Below the pieces are notes generated by a model. That model was not told where the DNA came from, searched no databases, and saw only the letters and a program-made list of their open reading frames with translations. A program made the position numbers and the translations under genes. Positions 7,390-16,230 of a DNA stretch of 34,411 nt are shown piece by piece. Source of the DNA: a bacterium (GTDB lineage Bacteria; Bacillota; Clostridia; Lachnospirales; Lachnospiraceae); contig JAUNGR010000012.1 in the NCBI GenBank assembly GCA_030524485.1, positions 1 to 34,411 of the forward strand. The letters run 5' to 3'. Each line of letters opens with the position of its first letter. Positions within the stretch are counted from its first letter, which is position 1.

Positions 7390-7459
7390 GTTGTAAAATT
7401 GTAAGTTTTATTGGTTTTGTGTATTACTTGTTGTAAAACCTAACAAAACAAATTAGATT
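7390..7459 (+). promoter_or_regulatory. candidate promoter/operator region of the sugar operon
   Basis: The AT-rich gap holds two exact copies of GTTGTAAAA at 7390-7398 and 7430-7438, spaced 40 bases apart (about four helical turns). TTGTAA at 7431-7436 with TAGATT at 7454-7459 (17-base spacer) is a possible promoter; TTGGTT with TAAAAC just upstream is another. The copies could be regulator half-sites. None of these is strong on its own. Confidence 0.3.
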
Positions 7460-7543
7460 ATAACCAACGAAGATGATGCACCTTTGATGAATCATCTCTA
7501 TGAAGGAAAGCGGATTGCTCAAGGAAAGGAGAAGATAGGGGTT

Positions 7544-8830
7544 ATGAGAAAATATGGAATGGCAGTGTTTGGATGGATGGCAGCTTCCATGGCTGCAGTT
7601 GCCCTTAGCGGCTGTGGGCAGGCGGAAAACAATGGAAAAATCCAGATTGAGATTGTCCAGTATAAGCCAGAAGCGGTCAAGGCATTTGAAGAGTTGGAGA
7701 GAAAGTTTAATGAGACGCATGATGATATTGAACTTAAGATTGATTCTCCGAACGATGCTATGACCATCCTAAAGACACGTTTTATCCGAGAGGATTATCC
7801 GGATATCATTGGAATTGGAGGGGATATCAATTACTCCAATTTTTTGGATTCGGATATGTTGATGGATATCTCGGATTATGAGGGATTAAGCGAAATTCAG
7901 GAGGCTTACTTAAATACGGCAAAGGAGTTGGAATTTGTTCCCGAGGAGGGAACTTATGCAGTGCCATATATGGCGAATGCGGCTGGTGTTCTGTATAATA
8001 AGGACATTTTTGATGAGCATGGATGGAGCATTCCGAAAACTTGGGATGAGTTTAAGGCACTGTGTGAGGACATTCAGGCAGAGGGAATTCAGCCTCTGTA
8101 CTTTGGATTCAAAGACACATGGACCTGTTTGGCTCCTTGGAATGCCATCAGTGTGGACCTCGCTCCCTCGGATGTATGTGCACAGGTGAATCGAGGAGAG
8201 ACAATTTTTACGGAGCAGTATCGTGAAGTGGCAGTGGTTATCAAAGAGCTGCTTACCTATGCACAGGCAGACCCTTTTGCATATTCTTATAACGATGCAT
8301 GTACGGCCTTTGCAAGGGGAGAATCCGCTATGTATGTAATCGGAAGCTATGCCGTGCCTCAGATTAAGACCGTAAATCCGGACATCAACATTGATTCTTT
8401 TGTATTTCCGGCGAGCAATGTGGCTGAGGAGAATATCCTAAACTCTGGTAATGACCTTCAGTTTTCGATTATGGAGAATTGCCCGAACAAAGAGGCAGCC
8501 TATGAGGTTTTGAACTTCCTTTTGGAAGATGAAAATGTACAGATTTATTTGGATGACCAAAATGCAGTTCCTTGTAAAAAGGGAGATTTCACCCTTCCGT
8601 CTATGCTGGAGGGCATGACAGAGTACATTCGTGAGGGAAAAATGGCCGATTATCAGGATCACCATTATCCGAGTGAGATGTCTGTGGATGCTATGATTCA
8701 GACCTATCTGATGGATGACAGTGAGAATGCTCTGGATACTTTTTTGACTCGGTTTGACACAGAGTGGGTGCGTTACAATCGAGATTTGATTCAGAAAGTG
8801 CAGGAGTATGAGGCGAAGGGAGGAAATTAG
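7544..8830 (+). CDS. sugar ABC transporter substrate-binding lipoprotein (family 1)
   Basis: This 428-residue extracellular lipoprotein captures an oligosaccharide and hands it to the membrane permeases encoded next. The start at 7544 gives a classical lipoprotein signal: MRKYGM, a hydrophobic core and the lipobox LSGC with the lipidated Cys at residue 24. An upstream in-frame ATG at 7484 would add 20 hydrophilic residues before the signal and is rejected. The mature part has the family-1 solute-binding pattern, including FNETHDDIELKI, DIIGIGGDINYSNF, YAVPYMANAAGVLYNKDIF and ARGESAMYVIGSYAVPQIK. It is followed by the two permeases with a one-base gap to the first. With the neighbouring amylosucrase-like enzyme and alpha-galactosidase, the likely substrate is raffinose, stachyose or a related sugar. 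Confidence 0.93.
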   Translation: MRKYGMAVFGWMAASMAAVALSGCGQAENNGKIQIEIVQYKPEAVKAFEELERKFNETHDDIELKIDSPNDAMTILKTRFIREDYPDIIGIGGDINYSNFLDSDMLMDISDYEGLSEIQEAYLNTAKELEFVPEEGTYAVPYMANAAGVLYNKDIFDEHGWSIPKTWDEFKALCEDIQAEGIQPLYFGFKDTWTCLAPWNAISVDLAPSDVCAQVNRGETIFTEQYREVAVVIKELLTYAQADPFAYSYNDACTAFARGESAMYVIGSYAVPQIKTVNPDINIDSFVFPASNVAEENILNSGNDLQFSIMENCPNKEAAYEVLNFLLEDENVQIYLDDQNAVPCKKGDFTLPSMLEGMTEYIREGKMADYQDHHYPSEMSVDAMIQTYLMDDSENALDTFLTRFDTEWVRYNRDLIQKVQEYEAKGGN

Positions 8831-8831
8831 G

Positions 8832-9707
8832 ATGAAGAAGAAAATGACAGATAGAGAGCGGACATTTTTGTTGATTACCATTCCGGTGTTGTTGCTGTTC
8901 TTTTGTTTTAACACTTTGCCGCTGCTGAAAGGCTTCGTGTACAGCTTCACCAACTTTAAGGGCTATGGAAGTTATGACTATGTGGGACTTAGAAATTATA
9001 AGGACTTACTGGCAGATGCCAGAGTTGGAAAGTCCTATCTGTTTACCTTTAAATATGCAATTGTTTGTACGATTTTAGTTAATATCATCAGTCTTCTCTT
9101 GGCTCTTGGCTTGAATGCAAAAATCAAAGCAAAGAGTGCACTGCGTGCGATTTATTTTATCCCGAATATTTTAGGTGGATTGGTGATTGGCTATATTTTT
9201 GGTTTCTTCTTTACTTACATTCTTCCAGCAATTGGACAAAGTTTAGGAATTTCAGCTATCAGCAGCAGTATGCTGTCCAGAACCAGTACGGCTTGGATAG
9301 CGATTGTGATTGTAGGTGCATGGCAGTCCATTGCAATGAACACCATCATTTATATCTCCGGTCTTCAAACCGTTCCGGACGATGTATATGAGGCAGGCTC
9401 CATTGACGGGGCAACTGGTTGGAAGAGCTTTAAGAATCTAACCTTCCCGTTGATTATTCCATTTTTTACCATCAATATGGTGCTTTGTATGAAGAACTTT
9501 CTGATGGTGTTCGACCAAATTATGTCCTTGACAAAAGGAGGTCCTTCCCAGAGCACAGAGTCCATCTCGTTTTTGATTTATCAGAATGGTATGAGCGGCG
9601 GACAGTTCGGTTTCCAGAGTGCCAATGCATTTGTATTCTTTGTAGTGATAGTGGCAATTTCTGTCTTCCAGATGACATTTTTGGGTAAGAAGGAGGAGCA
9701 ATTATGA
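8832..9707 (+). CDS. sugar ABC transporter permease, MalF type
   Basis: This 291-residue integral membrane protein forms one half of the channel of a CUT1 sugar importer. Several hydrophobic spans are visible, beginning with the LLITIPVLLLFFCFNTLPLL segment. The cytoplasmic EAA loop EAGSIDGATGWKSFKNLTFP, which contacts the ATPase, lies in the C-terminal third. The ATG at 8832 has a GGGAGG ribosome site about 8 bases away; the longer frame from 8808 overlaps the preceding gene and lacks support. The stop overlaps the next start in ATGA, a sign of translational coupling. No ATPase gene is found in this operon. Confidence 0.93.
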   Translation: MKKKMTDRERTFLLITIPVLLLFFCFNTLPLLKGFVYSFTNFKGYGSYDYVGLRNYKDLLADARVGKSYLFTFKYAIVCTILVNIISLLLALGLNAKIKAKSALRAIYFIPNILGGLVIGYIFGFFFTYILPAIGQSLGISAISSSMLSRTSTAWIAIVIVGAWQSIAMNTIIYISGLQTVPDDVYEAGSIDGATGWKSFKNLTFPLIIPFFTINMVLCMKNFLMVFDQIMSLTKGGPSQSTESISFLIYQNGMSGGQFGFQSANAFVFFVVIVAISVFQMTFLGKKEEQL

Positions 9708-10549
9708 TGAATAAAAAAGTAGGAAAAAAGGTAAATTGGCCTCTGACCATTTTGTTGATGATTGGATGCATCACAGTATTTTTCCCTCTTTATATGACGA
9801 TTGTCATTGCCTTTAAGCAACCTTCGGAGATGACAAATGACATTGCGGGAGCCTTGGCTTTTCCAGCAACTTGGAGCTTTTCTAACTTTGCAGAAGCGAT
9901 GCGAGTGACCGATTTTTGGCACTCTCTGTCCAACAGCTTTATTATTACCATTGTAACCATCGTTCTGGCACTGCTGATTCACTCCTTGGGAGGTTACGCA
10001 ATCGGAAGAAATATGGGGGCTAGCAAGTTTTATAGATTTGCTTATCTTTACATTGTAAGTGGTATGTTTGTTCCTTTTGCTATTTTGATGATGCCTTTGG
10101 TAAAACAGACCGCTCAGATTGGAATTGCCAACATGTTTGGTGTGATTGTGCTGTACACAGTATTTTACATGCCGATGAATCTGCTGCTGTATTCCGGCTA
10201 TCTGAAAAACATTCCTATGGCCTTGGAGGAGGCGGCAAGAGTGGATGGTGCCAGCACATGGCGCACGTATTGGCAGGTAATCTTCCCCATCATGAAGCCC
10301 ATGCATGCAACCGTAGCCATTTTAACTGCAATGGGAACTTGGAATGATGTGATGACTCCGTTGGTGATTATGTCCGGTTCGGGAAAAAATACACTGCCTC
10401 TGGCACAGTTAAACTTCCAGACACAGTTTGGAACGAACTATAACCTTGCATTTGCTTCCTATTTGTTGGCTTTGCTCCCCATTCTCCTGTTCTACATCAT
10501 CTGTCAGAAGCAGATTTTGAACGGTGTGGTAAATGGTGCAGTGAAGTAA
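9704..10549 (+). CDS. sugar ABC transporter permease, MalG type
   Basis: This 281-residue protein is the second channel subunit of the CUT1 importer. It shows several membrane spans (WPLTILLMIGCITVFFPLYM at the N-terminus) and the EAA loop EEAARVDGASTWRTYWQVIF, followed by the conserved PIMKPMHATVAI segment. Its start overlaps the stop of the MalF-type gene by 4 bases (ATGA), and a second ATG follows immediately. An AGGAGGAG ribosome site precedes both. The C-terminal QKQILNGVVNGAVK is a typical ending for the family. Confidence 0.93.
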   Translation: MMNKKVGKKVNWPLTILLMIGCITVFFPLYMTIVIAFKQPSEMTNDIAGALAFPATWSFSNFAEAMRVTDFWHSLSNSFIITIVTIVLALLIHSLGGYAIGRNMGASKFYRFAYLYIVSGMFVPFAILMMPLVKQTAQIGIANMFGVIVLYTVFYMPMNLLLYSGYLKNIPMALEEAARVDGASTWRTYWQVIFPIMKPMHATVAILTAMGTWNDVMTPLVIMSGSGKNTLPLAQLNFQTQFGTNYNLAFASYLLALLPILLFYIICQKQILNGVVNGAVK

Positions 10550-10600
10550 AAGGGATCACAAAGGGGAAGCAAAGCCAGAAGAAATGGGACTGAGACAAAA

Positions 10601-12439
10601 ATGGATAAAAAAGAGCGGCAGGAAAGGCGGAAAGACAGTATGGATTTGAAGCAGAAGTATTATGCTTTGTATGGAGACAATGAGAGAACCGACCTTCGGT
10701 GGACTCAGTTGGAAGCCTTGATTGAAAAGGCAAAAAAGGAAAGACCAAAGGCTTTGAAGAAGCAGGATGAGGGCGGAAACGGATGGTATTTGTCGGAGAA
10801 AATGGCAGGCATGATGTTGTATGTGGACCGTTTTTCCAAAGATTTATATGGATTTGAGGACAAAATGGATTATCTCTCAGAATTGGGAATTACTTATGTG
10901 CACTTCATGCCGCTCTTGAAAGCGAGAGAGGGAAATAGCGATGGTGGATATGCCGTTTCAGACTATCTGGAGGTGGACAAAAAGTTTGGCACAATGAGGC
11001 AGTTGGAGAAAGTGGTAGGACTTCTCAAAAAGAAGGGAATCCGCACCTGCATTGACTTTGTGCTGAATCACACGGCAAAGGAGCATAGCTGGGCCAAGGA
11101 GTGTTGCAAGGGGAATCCGGAATATCAGGATATGTATCATATGTTTGAGGATGCTTCCCTTCCCTCCCAATATGAGCAAACAATGACAGAAATTTTTCCA
11201 GAAGTGGCTCCCAAGAATTTCACCTATTATCCGGAATTGGGAAAGTATGTGATGACTCGTTTTTACGAATTTCAGTGGGACTTGAATTATAGCAATCCGC
11301 AGGTGTTTAACAAAATCGTGGAAGTGCTTCTGACCTTGGCAAATAAGGGGATTGATATCTTCCGCTTGGATGCCATTCCTTATATGTGGAAGGAATTGGG
11401 AAGTAGCTGTATGAATCATCCCAAGGTGCATGAGCTGCTGCGTATGATGTATCAGATTTTGCAGGAAGTTTGCCCTTCTGTCATTTTTCTTGGGGAAGCG
11501 ATTGTGGAACCCCATGAGATAGTAAAATATTTTGGAAGCAAGCAGGAAAAAGAGTGTAATGTCATGTACAATGCTTCCCTTATGGTACTGCTTTGGAATT
11601 CTCTTGCAACCAGAGATGTGCGTTTGATGGAACGCTCCATGGCGAAGGACTATGGAGTTCCGGCAGATGGAGTTTGGATCAATTATGCCCGCTGCCACGA
11701 TGACATCGGCTGGGGATTTGAGACGGGAATCTTGAAGGATTTGGGGTTGGACCCGCAGTTGCACAAGCAATTTATGATACAGTTCATGCTGGGACGATAT
11801 CCGGGAAGTTTTTCCGTGGGTGAGTTGTATGAGTTTAATCCGGTTACGCTGGACGCAAGAAACAGTGGTACGATGGCTTCGATGTGCGGCTTGGAGCAGG
11901 CACTCAAGGAAAAACACCAGTATAAGATTGACTTGGCCATCAAACGCATCTTACTTTTGAATTCCATCATCATTTCCTACACCGGAATTCCGCTGTTCTA
12001 CAGTGGAGATGAGATTGGTCAGTTGAACGATTGGACTTACAAGGAAGACAAGGAGATTTGTGGAGATTCCCGCTGGTTGCATCGAGGAAAGATGAATTGG
12101 CAGGATGCGGAAAAGCGAAACGATAGAGGAAGTGTACAGGGACGGATTTTTTCTGGAATCAAGGAGATGCTGGATTGCAGAAAATCCTGCGAGTATTTCT
12201 CCTCTTCCATAAAAAGCATTCCAGTGGATTTGGGAAATCAGGCAGTATTCGGCTATCACAAAGAGAATAAGATGATGTTTTTGGCGAATTTTTCAGAGAC
12301 AGAGCAGTGGGTGGAAGCTTCCTATTTTGATTGGTTTGGACTGCCCGGAGAGATGCATGACATGTTGACAGGAAGACCCATTCGTTCTTATAATAATCGT
12401 ATACTACTAGGCCCATATGAATACATATGGCTTATCTAA
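10601..12439 (+). CDS. amylosucrase-like GH13 enzyme (sucrose glucosyltransferase/hydrolase)
   Basis: The 612-residue protein matches the GH13 amylosucrase subfamily along its length. The (beta/alpha)8 barrel begins near residue 68. Visible catalytic residues are the nucleophile D257 in DIFRLDAIP, the acid/base E299 in FLGEAIVEP and H366-D367 in CHDDIGW. The pocket that selects sucrose is also intact: D114 in NSDGGYAVS, F224 in FYEFQWDLNYSNP and R491 in DSRWLHRG correspond to the glucose-binding residues known from Neisseria amylosucrase. The enzyme should therefore split sucrose into fructose and either glucose or alpha-glucan; which outcome dominates cannot be told. No signal peptide is seen, so it acts in the cytoplasm. 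A second possible start is ATG 10640. It probably processes the sucrose left after the following alpha-galactosidase acts on raffinose. Confidence 0.87.
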   Translation: MDKKERQERRKDSMDLKQKYYALYGDNERTDLRWTQLEALIEKAKKERPKALKKQDEGGNGWYLSEKMAGMMLYVDRFSKDLYGFEDKMDYLSELGITYVHFMPLLKAREGNSDGGYAVSDYLEVDKKFGTMRQLEKVVGLLKKKGIRTCIDFVLNHTAKEHSWAKECCKGNPEYQDMYHMFEDASLPSQYEQTMTEIFPEVAPKNFTYYPELGKYVMTRFYEFQWDLNYSNPQVFNKIVEVLLTLANKGIDIFRLDAIPYMWKELGSSCMNHPKVHELLRMMYQILQEVCPSVIFLGEAIVEPHEIVKYFGSKQEKECNVMYNASLMVLLWNSLATRDVRLMERSMAKDYGVPADGVWINYARCHDDIGWGFETGILKDLGLDPQLHKQFMIQFMLGRYPGSFSVGELYEFNPVTLDARNSGTMASMCGLEQALKEKHQYKIDLAIKRILLLNSIIISYTGIPLFYSGDEIGQLNDWTYKEDKEICGDSRWLHRGKMNWQDAEKRNDRGSVQGRIFSGIKEMLDCRKSCEYFSSSIKSIPVDLGNQAVFGYHKENKMMFLANFSETEQWVEASYFDWFGLPGEMHDMLTGRPIRSYNNRILLGPYEYIWLI

Positions 12440-12454
12440 GGAGGGTTTTTAAAT

Positions 12455-14647
12455 ATGGCAGTATATTATTCGGCGGAAGATAAGACATTTACCCTGCAGA
12501 CGGAGAAGAGTAGCTATCAGATGAAGGTGGACGAGTATGGTGCCTTGCTTCATACCTATTTCGGAACCAAAATGGATGGAAGCGACCTGTCGTATTTGCT
12601 TGCGAGAACGGACCAAGGCTTTTCGGGCAATCCGGCGGATGCCAAGAATATCAGAAAGTATTCTTTTGATGCCCTGCCTTTGGAATATCCGGTGTTTGGA
12701 AATGGAGATTATCGTGTCAATGCCCTGCGTGTGCAGGCGGAGGACGGAAGTTGTTCCTGCGATTTGCGTTATGAGAGCTTCCAAATCTATCAGGGAAAAT
12801 ACAGGCTTGCGGGGCTTCCAGCTTTGTTTGCAAAGGAGGAGGACGATAGCGTCACCACCTTGGATATTCGGATGAAGGATAGATATTCAGATTTGTATGT
12901 ACATTTGCTCTATGGCGTGTTTGAGAAGACTGGAGCCATCACCAGAGCGGCAATCGTGGAAAATAAGACTCGAAAACCACTGAAGTTGCTGCGTGCTCTT
13001 TCCTCTTGCGTGGACTTTGCGGATGGCGACATGGAGATGGTACATTTCCATGGAAAACATGCACTTGAGAGAATGTATGAGTCTCAGCCTCTCTTTCATG
13101 GCATCACACAGATTCGCAGCACCAGAGGAACCTCCAGCCACCAACAAAATCCCTTTGTTATCTTTAAGAAAAGGAATACGACGGAGGAGAGCGGAGAATG
13201 CTATGGATTTTCTTTCCTGTATTCCGGTGGTTTTGAAGTTTTGGCGGAGGTGGATCAGACAAATGCAGCCCGAGTGCTGATGGGCATTGAGGAGGAGAAT
13301 TTCTGCTTTCTTTTGGAGGATGGAGAGAGCTTTACGACTCCTGAAGTGTGCATGATTTACAGCGGCAATGGTATGGCAGAGTTGTCTCATCGCTACCACA
13401 CAACCTTTTTGGAGCATCTGATTCGCAGCGAATGGAAAGATAAAAAACGTCCGGTGTTGGTCAATAACTGGGAAGCCACCTATTTTGATTTCAATGCAGA
13501 GAAGTTGCTGAAGATTGCATCTCAGGCGGCTGAATTGGGACTGGATATGATGGTTTTGGACGATGGATGGTTTGGAAAGAGAGACAATGATAAATCCGGC
13601 TTAGGCGACTGGTTTGTGAACGAAGAGAAGCTCGGCTGCAGCCTGCGGGAGTTGGTGGAAAAAATCAATGGTATGGGACTGAAATTTGGTATCTGGTTTG
13701 AGCCGGAGATGATATCGGAGGACAGTGAGCTGTATCGCAGCCATCCAGACTGGGCTTTGCAGGTTCCGGGGCGGGAGCCGATTCGGGGACGAAGCCAGTT
13801 GGTGTTGGATTTTTCGAGAAAAGATGTCCGAGAGTATGTGGAAGAGAAAATCTATGCAGTGATGGATTCTGCCAACATCGAGTACATCAAGTGGGATATG
13901 AACCGAAGCATTGCGGATGTGTACAGTGCCACACTTCCACCGGAACATCAGGGAGAGGTGTTGCACCGCTATGTTTTGGGACTGTATGAGATGTCCGAAC
14001 ACCTATTACAGAGGTATCCGCATCTGCTCTTGGAGGGCTGTAGCGGCGGCGGTGGCAGATTTGATGCCGGTATGCTGTATTATGCACCACAGATTTGGTG
14101 CAGCGATAACACAGACGCAATCGAGAGAATCCGGATTCAGTATGGAACCTCTTTTGGATATCCAATGTCAACGGTGTCCGCTCATGTGTCGGTTTGCCCA
14201 AATCACCAGAATGGACGCATCACTCCGCTTAAGACTAGAGGAATCTGTGCCATGCAGGGAACCTTTGGCTACGAGTTGGATATCAGCAAGATGAGCGATG
14301 AGGAGAAGGAGGAAGTTCGCCAGCAGGTAAAATCGTACAATCGGCTCTACAAGCTTTTCCAGTTTGGAGAATATTACCGTTTGACCAATCCCTTTGAGCA
14401 AAGAGAATTTGCGGCTTGGGAATATGCCGATAAGGAGCAAAATGGAGCCATTTTGAGTGTGGTATTTACCGATGTTCATGCCAATGCCAGACCGGCAGTG
14501 GTGAAATGGAAGGGGCTGTGTGAAAGTGCACAGTATGAGATAGAGGGCAAGTGCTACAGTGGTTCTGCTTTGATGCACGGCGGATATCTGCTTCCAGTTC
14601 CAAAAGGCGATTTCGATTCTTTGATGCTCCATGCAAAACGGGTATAG
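12455..14647 (+). CDS. alpha-galactosidase (GH36)
   Basis: This enzyme removes terminal alpha-galactose from raffinose-family sugars or melibiose. The 730-residue length matches the bacterial GH36 tetrameric type. Motifs in order are the galactose-pocket VLDDGWFGKRDND, the FGIWFEPEMISEDSEL segment and the nucleophile D481 in YIKWDMNRS. The Gly-rich LEGCSGGGGRFDAG follows, then the acid/base D551 in WCSDNTDA. No signal peptide is present, so it is cytoplasmic. An AGGAGGG ribosome site precedes the ATG, which follows the amylosucrase-like gene by 15 bases. With the transporter genes this makes a complete uptake and cleavage route. Confidence 0.95.
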   Translation: MAVYYSAEDKTFTLQTEKSSYQMKVDEYGALLHTYFGTKMDGSDLSYLLARTDQGFSGNPADAKNIRKYSFDALPLEYPVFGNGDYRVNALRVQAEDGSCSCDLRYESFQIYQGKYRLAGLPALFAKEEDDSVTTLDIRMKDRYSDLYVHLLYGVFEKTGAITRAAIVENKTRKPLKLLRALSSCVDFADGDMEMVHFHGKHALERMYESQPLFHGITQIRSTRGTSSHQQNPFVIFKKRNTTEESGECYGFSFLYSGGFEVLAEVDQTNAARVLMGIEEENFCFLLEDGESFTTPEVCMIYSGNGMAELSHRYHTTFLEHLIRSEWKDKKRPVLVNNWEATYFDFNAEKLLKIASQAAELGLDMMVLDDGWFGKRDNDKSGLGDWFVNEEKLGCSLRELVEKINGMGLKFGIWFEPEMISEDSELYRSHPDWALQVPGREPIRGRSQLVLDFSRKDVREYVEEKIYAVMDSANIEYIKWDMNRSIADVYSATLPPEHQGEVLHRYVLGLYEMSEHLLQRYPHLLLEGCSGGGGRFDAGMLYYAPQIWCSDNTDAIERIRIQYGTSFGYPMSTVSAHVSVCPNHQNGRITPLKTRGICAMQGTFGYELDISKMSDEEKEEVRQQVKSYNRLYKLFQFGEYYRLTNPFEQREFAAWEYADKEQNGAILSVVFTDVHANARPAVVKWKGLCESAQYEIEGKCYSGSALMHGGYLLPVPKGDFDSLMLHAKRV

Positions 14648-14693
14648 ACAGAGGGAAGTCTATGGAGTCATAAACAGAGAGGAAAGAAGAAAG

Positions 14694-15170
14694 ATGGAGC
14701 AGAAGTTGAGCCATTTTGACGAAAATGGCAATGCAGTGATGGTAGATGTATCTGGGAAAGCCGAGACAAGTCGCACGGCGGTTGCAGAGGGAAGCATCCG
14801 AGTGGGCACTGAGGTGATGGAGGCGATTCAAAATAGAAAGGTCAAAAAGGGCGATGTGCTGACGGTTGCTCAGGTTGCTGGCATTATGGCAGTGAAGAGA
14901 ACTTGGGAGGCCATCCCCATGTGTCATCCCCTGATGATTCAAAAATGCAATTTGGAATTCTTTCCAGATGAGCAAAAGGGAGAAATTCGAGCGGTCTGCA
15001 CCGTAAAAACAGCTGGACAAACAGGGGTGGAGATGGAGGCCTTATATGGGGTGCAAGTGGCACTTTTGACCATCTATGATATGTGCAAAGCGATTGATAA
15101 GAGAATGGTTCTAACAGACATTCATCTGCTGGAAAAGAGCGGTGGAAAGAGCGGGGACTTCCATTTCTGA
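14694..15170 (+). CDS. moaC: cyclic pyranopterin monophosphate synthase
   Basis: MoaC works with MoaA in the first step of molybdenum cofactor synthesis, closing the cyclic pyranopterin. The 158-residue protein has the active-site signatures MAVKRT (Lys), MCHPL (Cys-His), GVEMEALYGV (two Glu) and YDMCKAIDK (Asp and Lys). The ATG at 14694 is preceded by GAGAGGAAAG and begins with MEQKLSHFDENG, the normal family start; the open frame upstream from 14631 is rejected. It follows the alpha-galactosidase gene by 46 bases and no other cofactor gene is in the window. It is probably co-transcribed with the sugar operon by position rather than by function. Confidence 0.95.
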   Translation: MEQKLSHFDENGNAVMVDVSGKAETSRTAVAEGSIRVGTEVMEAIQNRKVKKGDVLTVAQVAGIMAVKRTWEAIPMCHPLMIQKCNLEFFPDEQKGEIRAVCTVKTAGQTGVEMEALYGVQVALLTIYDMCKAIDKRMVLTDIHLLEKSGGKSGDFHF

Positions 15171-15178
15171 TAAAACAA

Positions 15179-15224
15179 ACGGAGGGCGGAAGCAGTTGAC
15201 AGATTGGCTTCCATCCTCCGTTTT
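15179..15224. terminator. bidirectional terminator between moaC and the signal peptidase gene
   Basis: ACGGAGG (15179-15185) pairs with CCTCCGT (15215-15221), and inside it GGAAGC (15188-15193) pairs with GCTTCC (15207-15212). TTTT follows on the + strand; on the - strand the stem is followed by TTTGTTTT. It serves two converging genes. Further toward the peptidase gene, AGAAAATATTTTCT (15269-15282) is a perfect palindrome just beyond that gene's stop. Confidence 0.85.
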
Positions 15225-15288
15225 CCTTCCGGTCTGTTTTTTCATAAGCTTTTTTTGTAGCTGTTCCCAGAAAATATTTTCTCTGCTC

Positions 15289-15930
15289 TCAGGTAGCAGG
15301 TTGAGTTTCTGTCATCTTGTCGTAATTATCCAACCATTTCAAAGAAGGAAAGTATTCAAAGTAAACTTTAGCGAGGAGCTTGTCCTTGTGTACATAGGTA
15401 TTTTCCCAATAACGGGCATCTTGAGACCAGTTGCGGTTATCTCCTAACATCAAATACGAATCCTCAGGAATCTCAAACGTATAGCCGTCGTTGTCATAAA
15501 GCCATTCCTCTTTCAAATAGGGTTCCTCCAACGGCGTTTCACTGCCGTTAATGTAAATTTTTCCCTGCCGAATTTCGACTGTCTCTCCGGGGAGTCCGAT
15601 GATGCGTTTGACATAGTATCTCGATTCGTCGTCTGGAAAGAGAAAGATGGAAATGTCCCCACGTTCTGGCTCAAAAAACTTGTAAGTCAGGCGGGAACCC
15701 ATAATTCGGCTGTTGGTAGGAATGGTATTTTCCATGGAACCGCTGGGCACCATGCTGTTTGCGATAAGGAAGGTATTTAAAAAGAAAGCGATGCAGGCGG
15801 CGAGAATAATGATCTTGACCCAGCTGATAATTTCCTCCTTGAGGCGAGACGGTGGTTTGTTTCCGGCCGAGTGAGAGCTTTGGGTCTCTTTATAAGGGGA
15901 ACCAAGATAGTTTGGACGTTTATTTTCCAT
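15289..15930 (-). CDS. lepB: signal peptidase I
   Basis: This membrane-bound serine protease removes signal peptides from exported proteins. From the start at 15930 it has 213 residues. A hydrophilic N-terminus is followed by one membrane helix (VKIIILAACIAFFLNTFLIA). The catalytic Ser lies in VPSGSMENTIP, the catalytic Lys in RYYVKRIIGLPGE and the box-E motif in MLGDNRNWSQDARYW. This is the single-span Gram-positive form. Another ATG at 15960 (MNARRKKET...) also has a fair ribosome site (AAAGGGGAG), so the start may be 10 residues further upstream. The gene is the only one on the - strand and is divergent from the DUF3810 gene. It has its own promoter at about 16036-16064. Confidence 0.94.
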   Translation of the reverse strand: MENKRPNYLGSPYKETQSSHSAGNKPPSRLKEEIISWVKIIILAACIAFFLNTFLIANSMVPSGSMENTIPTNSRIMGSRLTYKFFEPERGDISIFLFPDDESRYYVKRIIGLPGETVEIRQGKIYINGSETPLEEPYLKEEWLYDNDGYTFEIPEDSYLMLGDNRNWSQDARYWENTYVHKDKLLAKVYFEYFPSLKWLDNYDKMTETQPAT

Positions 15931-16035
15931 AATAGTTTCCTTCTTTCTTCTAGCATTCATAGGGGCACTCCCCTTTTGACTTTCATGCATCATGTGGATT
16001 CGCCGCAAGACGAATCTTGTCCGTTCACAGAGGAG

Positions 16036-16064
16036 ATTGTAACAGAGAAAATTGGTTTTTGCAA
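16036..16064 (-). promoter_or_regulatory. promoter of the signal peptidase gene
   Basis: Read on the - strand, TTGCAA (16064-16059) and TACAAT (16041-16036) are separated by 17 bases. The leader downstream holds a small hairpin (CAAGA-CGAA-TCTTG as read on the + strand) near 16010. Confidence 0.65.
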
Positions 16065-16168
16065 TTCCTTTTGGAAAGAAAGTAAAATCGTAAGAATCGG
16101 GATAAGAATCAAAATGGACAGGCTTCGCTTTCGGCAAATTTTCACTATGAATGAGAAGCGATAGGATT

Positions 16169-16197
16169 TTGACGGGGGCAAGAAATAGCAGTATAAT
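16169..16197 (+). promoter_or_regulatory. promoter of the DUF3810 gene
   Basis: TTGACG at 16169-16174 and TATAAT at 16192-16197 have a 17-base spacer. It points away from the signal peptidase promoter about 105 bases upstream and lies 34 bases before the ATG at 16231. Confidence 0.8.
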
Positions 16198-16230
16198 TGA
16201 AAAAAAGGAAGCGGAGGAAGAGGACAGAGG

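Noticed and set aside
15269..15282. Perfect palindrome AGAAAATATTTTCT as a regulator site
   Set aside because: It lies just after the stop of the signal peptidase gene in AT-rich DNA, where such a palindrome can arise by chance; nothing else points to a binding site.
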